Below are positions 8,488 through 16,072 of a DNA stretch of 24,168 nt, piece after piece. The notes under the pieces were generated by a model. The model worked only from the letters and a program-made list of their open reading frames with translations, searched no databases and was not told the DNA's origin. Every line of letters starts with the position of its first letter. The first letter of the stretch is position 1. The position numbers and the translations under genes are program-made. Origin of the DNA: Planctomycetaceae bacterium. GTDB lineage: Bacteria > Planctomycetota > Planctomycetia > Planctomycetales > Planctomycetaceae. The DNA is taken from NCBI GenBank assembly GCA_027000105.1, contig JALTOP010000098.1, forward strand, positions 1 through 24,168, read 5' to 3'.

Positions 8488-9099
8488 ATGAAATTGGTTC
8501 GGGGGTTAAGTGAACAAATAGTCGAGCAACTTCGGGATGATATTTTTTCGGGAAGAATTTCACCGGGAGAGCATCTTGTCGAAACTGAACTTGCCAAAAA
8601 ATTTTCTGTGAGTAGGGGGCCTGTCAGAGATGCAATTCGGCAGTTATCCTGGGAGGGAGTCGTTGACATTGGTTGCAACAAAGGGGCTATCGTCTCTAGC
8701 CCTCCTCCAGATGAAATTACTGAACTGCTCGTTCCTATCCGTCGCACATTGGAGAAATTTGCAGTCCGTTCATTTTTTGACCATCTCACAGAGAGTGATT
8801 TTAAGGAATGGGACGAGATTTTGGAAAAGATTCGGAAGGCATGCGAAAATAATGATATCAATTTGACGGCTGAATACGATCTTGCTTTTCACCGTTCACT
8901 GGTAACTCGTTCACAATCAGCAGACTTGATAGCAATCTGGTCATCAATCGTTTCGCGTGTGCGGGAACATTTCAAGGTAACTCACGCAAACTATAAAAAC
9001 TTGATCAATGTCTATGAGGAGCATGTTGCAGTTGTTGATGCTTTGCGTTGTGGAGAATTAAACAAAGCGTTAGATGCAATGGAAAAACATATCTGTTGA
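8488..9099 (+). CDS. GntR family transcriptional regulator, FCD (FadR-type) subfamily
   Basis: This 203-residue regulator has an N-terminal winged helix at about residues 6-70, including SGRISPGEHLVETELAKK and the recognition region VSRGPVRDAIRQL, which is diagnostic for GntR proteins. The C-terminal helical FCD domain (about 78-203) shows the usual metal/ligand residues D131 and H135 (D-x3-H), H179 (EEH) and H201. FCD regulators usually repress catabolic operons and are released by a carboxylate metabolite. The chain stops two residues after the last expected histidine, slightly shorter than most family members, which run 220-240 residues. ATG 8488 has a weak AGGA upstream. The gene stands 75 bp before the cytochrome-like gene on the same strand, so it is the obvious candidate regulator of the operon at 9175-15345. 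Confidence 0.9.
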   Translation: MKLVRGLSEQIVEQLRDDIFSGRISPGEHLVETELAKKFSVSRGPVRDAIRQLSWEGVVDIGCNKGAIVSSPPPDEITELLVPIRRTLEKFAVRSFFDHLTESDFKEWDEILEKIRKACENNDINLTAEYDLAFHRSLVTRSQSADLIAIWSSIVSRVREHFKVTHANYKNLINVYEEHVAVVDALRCGELNKALDAMEKHIC

Positions 9100-9174
9100 T
9101 GGATAGTGCAATATTGAACTCCAATTTATCGAAAAACAGGCAGCTTAATTGATAATTGACATAAGGTAATTTTA

Positions 9175-12100
9175 ATGCGTAATTCATCATACTTGTCCCG
9201 TGTCGTCGTCTTGGTATTGCTGATTATGCCGATTGAATTGCACGCGCAGTCAATCCCCAAGGAGCGAAGAGTTACACATCGCGAGAAGTCATTGAAACCT
9301 TACGACCCTTTTTCAGCTGAAGAAATATGGAAGCGGATCAAAATACCACCCTCTCCATTTCTGCCTGTAAGCAAGGCTTTGCAATCATTTCGTGTTGCAA
9401 AAGGTTTCCGCATTGAATGTGTCGCATCAGAGCCCCTGGTTGTTGACCCAATTATGTTCGAGTTCGATCCCGATGGTCGAATCTGGGCCGTTGAATATCG
9501 GGGCTGGATGATGGATATAGAAGGCAAGGGCGAGGGTGATCCCATTGGGCGTGTTGTTGTTCTGGAAGATACAGACGGAGACACGTTTATGGACAAGTCC
9601 ACAGTTTTTCTGGATAAACTCGTCATGCCCCGAACAATCTCTTTTGTGAAGGGAGGAGTCCTGGTTGTCGAGCCGCCTCATTTGTGGTTTTGCCGTGACA
9701 CCGATGGCGATCTCAAATGTGATGCTAAAGAACTTGTCGGTAAATATGGAAGGCCCGGGAATCCGGAACATACAGATAATGGCCTCATGCATGCTTTGGA
9801 CAACTGGATGTATTCAGCAAATTCAAGTACTCGTCATCGTTTTGAGAATGGAAAATTGATTGAGGATGCCACCGTTTACAAAGGGCAATGGGGAATCACA
9901 CAAGACAACTACGGACGACAGTTCTACAACTATGAAAATCGCCCCCTGCATGCCGATTTGTACCCACCAGTCTATGTCATGCGGAACAAGAATTGGGGCT
10001 ATCGTTCTCAGGTGCCCGGCATCAATTATGATGTTGGCAGAAATTCCAAAGAGGTTTTCCCGATTCGTGTTACTCCAGGAGTCACATTAGGGGGAAACGA
10101 GTTACGTAAAGACGGAACATTACGCACCTTCACGATAGCTTGTGGGCCTTCGATTTATCGTGGTGACCAGTATCCTTCGAGATTCAATGGTGCTGCGATA
10201 ATTCCCGAGGCTGCAGGCAATTTGGTTCGTCTCAATGATCTCTTCGGAGATGGTGTCGAGCTCGATGCAAAAAATGCGTTTGGCAAGCAAGAGTGGCTTG
10301 CATCAACTGATGAACGGTTTCGCCCTGTTTGCAGTCGAACAGGGCCTGACGGGGCTGTTTATATTTGCGATCTTTACCGTGGAATCATTGAACATGCCAT
10401 ATTCATGATGCCATACTTGCGACACCAGATTTTATCGCGGGGATTGGACAAGCCTCTTGGCGGTGGAAGAATTTATCGACTGGTTCACGAGGCTAAGCCC
10501 CTGGGGGAAAAACCTCACATGTCGACAGAGTCCTCCAGGGAACTGGTGAAGCATTTATCGCATCCGAACGGCTGGTGGCGGGACACTGCACAAAGGCTGC
10601 TTGTTGAGCGAAATCCCGATGATGTTACCAGCTTGCTGCGTCAACTGGCATCACAGGGTGAAGATCGTTGGGGGCGAGTGCATGCATTGTGGACTCTTGA
10701 AGGACTCAACAGGTTGGACTGGAAATCGGTTCTGGCGAATCTTGGAAATGATGATGCGGTTGTTCGGTCACATGCAATACGGTTGAGCGAAAAATTCATC
10801 AGGGAACGGCACGCAGAAATATTGGATCACTTCGAGAAACTGCTATCTGACCAACGTCCAATGGTTCAATTACAACTGCTATTGTCTCTTGGTGAGTGCA
10901 AGGGCGATCGCGCAGAGCGAATGATGAGAAAAATTCTTATCGCTTATCCGAATGAAATTACCGGTTCAGCAGCGATTACCGGTCTGTCTGGTCGAGAATT
11001 GGAATTTTTATCCGGTCTTGTCAAACATGCGGATTGGACTGAAAAAAAAGAAGAAGAGAGCAAAACTTTGTTAAACCTTGCTCAGGCAGTGATAAATGAA
11101 GCCAATCCCCAGCGTATATCTCAGCTTCTCAAAATTGCATTACCTGCAACAAAGGCTGATCATTGGAAGACAACTGCAATGCTGAGAGGAATTGTCACTA
11201 CCAGGATCAGTCGTCAACGATGGCCATCCCTGCTGCATTTGCCGGAAAAGCCTGCCTTGATTGATCTGCTTGCTTCCTCCTCATCGGCGGAATGGAAGAA
11301 GGGGGGCGAGTTGTTATTACGTTTTATCACTTGGCCCAATGACAAGACAGTAAGAAAAACGAAGCCTGTCCTTAAACCGCTCACGGCGGTTCAGGAAAAG
11401 AACAGAAAAATTGGCAAAGCTGTTTATATGGCTTCCTGTTATGCTTGTCATTCTGATACCGGACGCGGAAAACCGGGGATGGCACCACCATTGGCAGATT
11501 CTGAATGGGTAAACGGCCCCCCGGATCGATTGGTGAAAATTGTTCTCAACGGGTTGCGTGGCCCTATCAAAGTCAATGGAGAAGAATGGAATTTATCGAT
11601 GCCTGCACTGAGGCAGAACCCATTACTGAATGATGATCGCCTGGCTGGTTTGTTGACCTATATTCGCCGGGAATGGGGAAATTATGGAGAGGCAGTCAAT
11701 CCAGAATTTGTCCGGGAGATTCGAAAATCAACATCTTCCCGAAATGCACAATGGAGTGCGGAAGAATTGATTGATCCTCATTCAACGCCGGCCAGCAAAC
11801 AGTCGGCTCCTGACGATCCACTGGAGAAATACCGCCCCGCTTTGGCAAAGGGCAATCCCAATGTTGGTCGAATACTTTTTCACTCCAATAATAAAATCCG
11901 TTGTGCCGCCTGTCACAAAATTGGTCATATGGGGGGAGGGTTTGTAGGCCCCAATCTGACTGATGTCGGAAATCGCCTTACCAGTGAACAAATACTTGAA
12001 TCGTTGATTGACCCAAGCGCACAAATAGCCAAAGGGTACCAGACCATATTGATCATCACCGATGAAGGGGCTATTCATTCAGGAATCATGGTATCGGAAG

Positions 12101-12300
12101 ATAAAACGAAGGTTGAACTGGCGCTACCCAAGGGAGGGAAGGTTACTATTCCCAAAGACAAAATTGATGAACGGATCACCTCGAGTGTGTCGAGTATGCC
12201 GCAAATGTCAAGCATATTCTCTGTCAAGGAAGTTGCAGATTTGGTGGCTTACCTGAAATCACTCAAGGCAGACAGGTTAAAAGAGGATAAATCCAAATGA
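9175..12300 (+). CDS. Exported Pirellula/Verrucomicrobium-type CxxCH protein (putative dehydrogenase with two c-type haem sites)
   Basis: This 1041-residue exported protein has a signal peptide (residues 1-25, ending near LHAQS). An N-terminal propeller-like domain of the type annotated as putative membrane-bound dehydrogenase (TIGR02604-like) covers about 55-425, with typical FDPDGRIWAVEYRGW, LEDTDGDTFMDKSTVF and GPDGAVYICDLYRG segments. HEAT-like helical repeats cover about 440-650. Next comes a cytochrome c domain with C755-Y-A-C-H759, and last a second haem domain of the TIGR02603 type with C910-A-A-C-H914 and DPSAQIAKGY. Such proteins are abundant in Planctomycetota and Verrucomicrobiota and are thought to oxidise sugars or related compounds in the periplasm, but biochemical proof is scarce. 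An AAGG 10 bases before ATG 9175 supports the start. The stop overlaps the next start (ATGA, 12297-12300), so the two are translationally coupled. Confidence 0.9.
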   Translation: MRNSSYLSRVVVLVLLIMPIELHAQSIPKERRVTHREKSLKPYDPFSAEEIWKRIKIPPSPFLPVSKALQSFRVAKGFRIECVASEPLVVDPIMFEFDPDGRIWAVEYRGWMMDIEGKGEGDPIGRVVVLEDTDGDTFMDKSTVFLDKLVMPRTISFVKGGVLVVEPPHLWFCRDTDGDLKCDAKELVGKYGRPGNPEHTDNGLMHALDNWMYSANSSTRHRFENGKLIEDATVYKGQWGITQDNYGRQFYNYENRPLHADLYPPVYVMRNKNWGYRSQVPGINYDVGRNSKEVFPIRVTPGVTLGGNELRKDGTLRTFTIACGPSIYRGDQYPSRFNGAAIIPEAAGNLVRLNDLFGDGVELDAKNAFGKQEWLASTDERFRPVCSRTGPDGAVYICDLYRGIIEHAIFMMPYLRHQILSRGLDKPLGGGRIYRLVHEAKPLGEKPHMSTESSRELVKHLSHPNGWWRDTAQRLLVERNPDDVTSLLRQLASQGEDRWGRVHALWTLEGLNRLDWKSVLANLGNDDAVVRSHAIRLSEKFIRERHAEILDHFEKLLSDQRPMVQLQLLLSLGECKGDRAERMMRKILIAYPNEITGSAAITGLSGRELEFLSGLVKHADWTEKKEEESKTLLNLAQAVINEANPQRISQLLKIALPATKADHWKTTAMLRGIVTTRISRQRWPSLLHLPEKPALIDLLASSSSAEWKKGGELLLRFITWPNDKTVRKTKPVLKPLTAVQEKNRKIGKAVYMASCYACHSDTGRGKPGMAPPLADSEWVNGPPDRLVKIVLNGLRGPIKVNGEEWNLSMPALRQNPLLNDDRLAGLLTYIRREWGNYGEAVNPEFVREIRKSTSSRNAQWSAEELIDPHSTPASKQSAPDDPLEKYRPALAKGNPNVGRILFHSNNKIRCAACHKIGHMGGGFVGPNLTDVGNRLTSEQILESLIDPSAQIAKGYQTILIITDEGAIHSGIMVSEDKTKVELALPKGGKVTIPKDKIDERITSSVSSMPQMSSIFSVKEVADLVAYLKSLKADRLKEDKSK

Positions 12301-13748
12301 AAAATTCCAAGCGGGACAAAGACCAAAATACCCAATCTCAAATCAATCGACGTGGATTTCTTGGGACTGGCGTTGTTGCAGCTTCTGCCGGAGTTTCTCT
12401 TGCGTCAACTCTGGATAAGGTATTCATGGGAAATGCAATTTACCTTGATCAAAAAAGCTATTCTCCGAATGACACAATCAGGTTTCACATCTCCTCCCAT
12501 ACAAAGAACATTGATATTTCGATTAGCAGAGTTGGAGCAAAACGCGAAGAAGTTTGGTCCCGCAAAGGAATCGCCACCCAAAGCTACCAGATCCCCCATG
12601 ATGCTTCTTCTCATGGTTGCCGCTGGCCTGTCGGGCTGGAACTGAAAATTCCAGAATCCTGGAAATCAGGTTATTACGAAATTCAGACAAATCCTGAAAT
12701 GCAACGAGGGTACGTTGCCTATTTCATTGTTCGTCCTCAACATCCGGGGAGCAACTCGAAAATACTTCTCCAAATGTCGACAAACACTGACAACGCATAT
12801 AACAACTGGGGGGGCTATAGCGTATACGCTTACAATGGCCGAAACGGGGTTCAGGGGCATCGGGTTTCTACCCAGCGACCTTCTTCGGCAGGGCCGCTTC
12901 GCAAGTGGGAAGTCCCTTTTATCAGATGGGCAGAATCGAATGGATACAATCTTGATTATATCGTCAATAACGATTTGGAATTTCATCCGGAAATAATCAA
13001 TCAGTATCAACTTGTTCTTAGCGTAGGTCATGATGAATATTGGTCGAGTGCCATGCGGGACACTGTAGAAAATTTTGTTGCCAAAGGGGGAAATGCTGCC
13101 TTCTTCAGTGGAAATGTATCTTGCTGGCAGATTAGAAATGAAGAAAAAGGAGCAGCGTTTGTCTGCTACAAACAGAATTTCCGTAAAGATCCTCTCTTTA
13201 ATAGCGAAGGTCCCAATCCCAACCTGACAACACTTTGGAGCCACCATCTGATCGGCCGCCCGGAAAATAAAATGACCGGTGTTGGGGTTCTTTTTGGTGG
13301 TTTTCACCGTTCGCACGGTCAATATATGGATGGAACGGGAGCCCACACCGTTCACCGGGCTGACCATTGGGTCTTTGAGAAGACTGGCGTGAAGGCTGGT
13401 GATGAATACGGTGGCAAGCAGACCATCGTTGGGTATGAATGTGATGGATGCGAGTATGAACTAAAGAACGGAGTCCCTGTTCCCACCGGTAGAGATGGGA
13501 CTCCCCGTAACTTTGAGATTTTGGCTACCTGTCCCGCAAAATGGGGACCGGAAGAAACTCTCTCCTGGTACGACCGCTGGCCCAAAAACCAGCAGGGGGC
13601 AAGTTGTATGGGAGTTCATAGCGTTCCCGGTGGAGGCACGGTCTTCACAGCCGGGACGACCGACTGGTCACATGGTTTGGCTGGAAAGGAAGATCGTGTT
13701 GTTGCGCAGGTCACTCGAAATGTGTTGGATCGTTTGACAAAGAGCTAA
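12297..13748 (+). CDS. Tat-exported N,N-dimethylformamidase large-subunit-like protein
   Basis: This 483-residue protein has a twin-arginine signal: R18-R19-G-F-L followed by an Ala-rich hydrophobic stretch to about residue 38. The body resembles the C-terminal catalytic region of the large (beta) subunit of N,N-dimethylformamidase. It has a beta-rich front part with SYSPNDTIRFHISS, then a core containing DNAYNNWGGYSVYAYNG and G244-H-D-E-Y-W-S250, both of which are hallmarks of that region. The characterised enzyme has an iron site made of two tyrosines and a carboxylate. Y248 in the HDEYW motif is a plausible ligand, but I infer this. No small-subunit gene is visible nearby. Export by Tat fits a folded metalloprotein. 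It is coupled by a 4-bp overlap to the cytochrome gene. Amide hydrolysis is possible, but the natural substrate is unknown. Confidence 0.75.
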   Translation: MKNSKRDKDQNTQSQINRRGFLGTGVVAASAGVSLASTLDKVFMGNAIYLDQKSYSPNDTIRFHISSHTKNIDISISRVGAKREEVWSRKGIATQSYQIPHDASSHGCRWPVGLELKIPESWKSGYYEIQTNPEMQRGYVAYFIVRPQHPGSNSKILLQMSTNTDNAYNNWGGYSVYAYNGRNGVQGHRVSTQRPSSAGPLRKWEVPFIRWAESNGYNLDYIVNNDLEFHPEIINQYQLVLSVGHDEYWSSAMRDTVENFVAKGGNAAFFSGNVSCWQIRNEEKGAAFVCYKQNFRKDPLFNSEGPNPNLTTLWSHHLIGRPENKMTGVGVLFGGFHRSHGQYMDGTGAHTVHRADHWVFEKTGVKAGDEYGGKQTIVGYECDGCEYELKNGVPVPTGRDGTPRNFEILATCPAKWGPEETLSWYDRWPKNQQGASCMGVHSVPGGGTVFTAGTTDWSHGLAGKEDRVVAQVTRNVLDRLTKS

Positions 13749-13832
13749 ATCATCGAATTCACCTGTTATGAGAACAACCTGTGAGCCTATATCTCCGTGA
13801 TATAAACTCTCTGTGCGTGGTGTATTGTTTGC

Positions 13833-13837
13833 GGAGG
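13833..13837 (+). promoter_or_regulatory. Shine-Dalgarno that fixes the sulfatase start
   Basis: GGAGG sits 8 bases before ATG 13846. The longer frame would begin at a GTG (13813) with no such site and would put extra residues before the signal peptide, so ATG 13846 is preferred. Confidence 0.6.
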
Positions 13838-13845
13838 TGCCATCT

Positions 13846-15345
13846 ATGTGTGCTGTTCAAAGACTTTTCAACTGGATCCAGTACCTTACATTCTTTTTGT
13901 TGATTCTTGTTCTTTCTGGCACAGACACAAATGCAAAACAGACGCAAAAGCGAAAACCCAACATAGTCATCATTCTGGCTGATGATCTTGCCTGGGCTGA
14001 TGTTGGCTGTTATGGCAGTCAATTTCATGAAACGCCCAATATTGACCGACTTGCTTCTCAAGGGATGCGTTTTACAAATGGTTATGCCGCTCACATGAGT
14101 TGTTCACCATCCCGTGCTGCTCTTTTGACAGGCCGATATCCTGCGCGTTTAAAAATTACTGCCTACATTCCGGGCCCCAAACGAACTGGAAAATATCTAC
14201 CAGCAAAAATGCGAATGGAACTTCCGTTTGAAGAGGTGACTATTGCTGAAGTTTTGAAGGAGTCCGGGTACGCTACCTTGTTTGTCGGGAAATGGCACCT
14301 TGGCAAATCGCCTTATCTTCCAGAAAACCAGGGGTTTGACATCAATATCGCCGGGAATCATTCCGGTGCCCCTGGCAGTTATTTCTGGCCTTATGGACGT
14401 GGAAAAAAGAAAAATAGCTATCATGGCGTGGAAGTCCCGGGACTATACGAGGGAGGAAAAAAGGGGGAACACCTCTGTGATCGACTTACGACTGAAGCCA
14501 TCAAGCTTATTGACAAAAACAGGGATAAACCATTCTTCCTTTATCTTTCGTTTTATGATGTCCACACCCCAATTCAGGCAAAAAAATTCCTTGTCGAAAA
14601 ATATCGAAAGAAGGCACGGAGAATGAACCTTCCAGAAAATACTCCGTTTAAAGCAGAGGGAACTCCCGCCCGTGGAACGCCACCTGGAATAAGTTCAAAC
14701 AGAGCACGACAGATACAAAATGAACCAACCTATGCCGCAATGATTGAAACAATGGATTCCAATGTTGGGCGAATTATGGATCGATTGGATCAATTGAACC
14801 TCGACAAAGACACCATTGTCATTTTCACCTCCGACAATGGTGGCTTTCCACCAATTGCATGCAATTTGCCATTTCGTGGTGGGAAGGGCTGGGCGTATGA
14901 AGGCGGAACACGAGAACCATGGATCGTAAAGTGGCCCGGTGTAACAAAGCCAGCCAGCCGATGTGATATACCAGTCATTTTTACCGATATTTTCCCTACA
15001 GTTTTAGAAATGGCGAATCTACCCTTGCGTCCTGATTTACACTGCGATGGCGTTAGTTTCACTTCACTCCTGAAGGGGGAAAACAAACCAATACATGATT
15101 GTATATTCTGGCATGCCCCTCATTATATTGCCTATGGTTGCGGTCCCTACAGTGCGATACGATGTGGCAAGTGGAAACTGATTGAGTGGCTCGAAGATGG
15201 ATCAGCGGAATTATTCAACCTGGAAAAAGATATTGGCGAAAAAAATGATCTCGCAAAATCGTATCCCCAGAAAGTAAAATCCTTACGCAACAAGTTGCAC
15301 AAATGGCGAAAGGATGTAGATGCCAACATGCCACGACCGCGCTAG
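13846..15345 (+). CDS. Exported formylglycine-dependent sulfatase
   Basis: This 499-residue type I sulfatase of the alkaline phosphatase superfamily begins with a signal peptide (about residues 1-30). The first metal-binding pair is D46-D47 in IILADDLAWADVG. The motif C86-S-P-S-R carries the cysteine that becomes formylglycine. GKWHLGK holds a substrate/metal lysine, and TSD330-N331-GG completes the calcium site. The length is normal and no key residue is missing. Maturation needs a formylglycine-generating or anaerobic maturase enzyme, not present in this window. It follows the dimethylformamidase-like gene by 97 bp on the same strand. It would remove sulfate from an external sulfated sugar or other ester, which suits a planctomycete that lives on algal polysaccharide. 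The substrate family cannot be read from sequence. Confidence 0.93.
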   Translation: MCAVQRLFNWIQYLTFFLLILVLSGTDTNAKQTQKRKPNIVIILADDLAWADVGCYGSQFHETPNIDRLASQGMRFTNGYAAHMSCSPSRAALLTGRYPARLKITAYIPGPKRTGKYLPAKMRMELPFEEVTIAEVLKESGYATLFVGKWHLGKSPYLPENQGFDINIAGNHSGAPGSYFWPYGRGKKKNSYHGVEVPGLYEGGKKGEHLCDRLTTEAIKLIDKNRDKPFFLYLSFYDVHTPIQAKKFLVEKYRKKARRMNLPENTPFKAEGTPARGTPPGISSNRARQIQNEPTYAAMIETMDSNVGRIMDRLDQLNLDKDTIVIFTSDNGGFPPIACNLPFRGGKGWAYEGGTREPWIVKWPGVTKPASRCDIPVIFTDIFPTVLEMANLPLRPDLHCDGVSFTSLLKGENKPIHDCIFWHAPHYIAYGCGPYSAIRCGKWKLIEWLEDGSAELFNLEKDIGEKNDLAKSYPQKVKSLRNKLHKWRKDVDANMPRPR

Positions 15346-15346
15346 G

Positions 15347-15556
15347 TCAGGCCCTGTTGATAAAGTGTATCACTGGAGTTCTCCAGGAATAGTGCGCCTG
15401 AACAAGAGTGTAAATGGAACTTCCCCACGAATAGTAGCCGCAGCGCGAGACCTGCAAAACCTTACATGTCAGCGCAATCGGCCACTCATTCCTGTGATCC
15501 AGGATGAACTGAAACCTCAGTTCTTTTCGCTCGCGAAGAAGGCCGCTGCTTTTTTT
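15347..15556 (-). pseudogene. IS3-family orfB fragment (reached by -1 frameshift from orfA)
   Basis: In the -1 frame relative to orfA, past the run A7-G at 15549-15556 (minus strand), the reading is KKSSGLLRERKELRFQFI...VSRCGYYSW. This is the normal start of IS3-family OrfB (L.VSRSGYYxW). After the YYSW codons (about 15427-15438) the frame leaves the family sequence, passes through the terminal repeat and meets a stop at 15347. The catalytic DDE domain is therefore absent and the protein cannot transpose the element. Confidence 0.7.
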
Positions 15557-15882
15557 AATATTTCGCGTTCCATCCGCAGACGTTTGTTTTCTGCACGCAG
15601 TCGCTTGACTTCTTCGCTGTCCGAGTCTTTCTCCCGAGAAGAAAACTGACCTTTCCAACGCTGTAACGTATTCGATCCAATCCCCAGTTGACGCGCTGCT
15701 TCCGTTACCTTGTAACCCTGCTCGGTCACCATCTTGACCGCCTCGATCTTGTACTCATCACTGAAAGTACGACGTGTTCGTTTCGCTGCGGTTCTGTTTG
15801 TTGATTTCTGTTTACTCATTGATTCTCCTCCTCAGAACAGGATACACTCTTATCCGCGCGCCCACTATTCGTGGGGAAGTTC
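15417..15882 (-). mobile_element. Internally deleted IS3-family insertion sequence with 19-bp perfect terminal inverted repeats
   Basis: The segment is bounded by GAACTTCCCCACGAATAGT (15417-15435) and its exact reverse complement (15864-15882). It holds orfA, an A7G slippery run and only the first part of orfB, all on the minus strand, in about 466 bp. Full IS3-family elements are about 1.2-1.5 kb, so most of orfB is missing. Outside the right end, 15375-15394 is a diverged copy of the same repeat (GGAGTTCTCCAGGAATAGTG), and 15358-15376 resembles the GATAAGAGTGTATCCTG part that follows the repeat at the left end. No exact target-site duplication is visible. The cut in orfB falls at codons that look like the end repeat (TACTATTCGTGG), so a short-homology deletion is a simple explanation. 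Confidence 0.65.
15517..15819 (-). CDS. IS3-family transposase OrfA
   Basis: This is an intact 100-residue protein with the usual OrfA plan. A basic N-terminus leads to a helix-turn-helix at about residues 17-58 (RRTFSDEYKIEAV, GYKVTEAARQLGIGSNTLQRW). A leucine-zipper-like coiled coil follows at about 68-92 (EEVKRLRAENKRLRMEREILKKA). OrfA binds the terminal repeats. In complete elements a -1 slip at the A7G run joins it to OrfB to form the active transposase. Here the partner is truncated, so it may only act as a DNA-binding protein or in trans with another copy. GGAGGAGAATCA just upstream of ATG 15819 provides a ribosome binding site. Confidence 0.85.
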   Translation of the reverse strand: MSKQKSTNRTAAKRTRRTFSDEYKIEAVKMVTEQGYKVTEAARQLGIGSNTLQRWKGQFSSREKDSDSEEVKRLRAENKRLRMEREILKKAAAFFASEKN

Positions 15883-15910
15883 AAAATGATTCAGCAGGAT
15901 ACGCCACCTT

Positions 15911-16072
15911 TCAGTAAATTTCCAGAACACAACATTTGACAATAACTCGTGGTGGTTCGCTGCCACAGCACTTGCGAACTAAACGGGGGGGGAACAGTAC
16001 CGTCGCCAGACCGTCTTCACCGCGTTTGGGAATCAGCCCTGAATTCGGAGAATGATGGGGCAATCCTGTCAT
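15911..16072 (-). CDS. Possible 53-residue ORF directly after the FAD enzyme gene
   Basis: The ATG at 16072 touches the stop of the upstream gene (16073-16075) with no gap, and the frame runs 53 codons to TGA at 15911. The product is not recognised. It contains two CC pairs (positions 35-36 and 47-48) and a run of eight cytosines on the coding strand (15985-15992) that encodes F-P-P-R. That homopolymer could cause frame slippage, or could mark a frameshift in an older longer gene. Nothing beyond the tight spacing supports expression, so this is a weak call. Confidence 0.25.
   Translation of the reverse strand: MTGLPHHSPNSGLIPKRGEDGLATVLFPPRLVRKCCGSEPPRVIVKCCVLEIY

Noticed and set aside
12666..13367. 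233-codon antisense frame inside the dimethylformamidase-like gene
   Set aside because: It lies fully opposite a gene with clear family motifs, its translation has no recognisable domain, and it has no ribosome binding site.
13787..13806. Small dyad TATATC-TCCGT-GATATA between the dimethylformamidase-like gene and the sulfatase
   Set aside because: The arms are six A/T-rich bases and no T-run follows, so it is too weak to call a terminator or operator.
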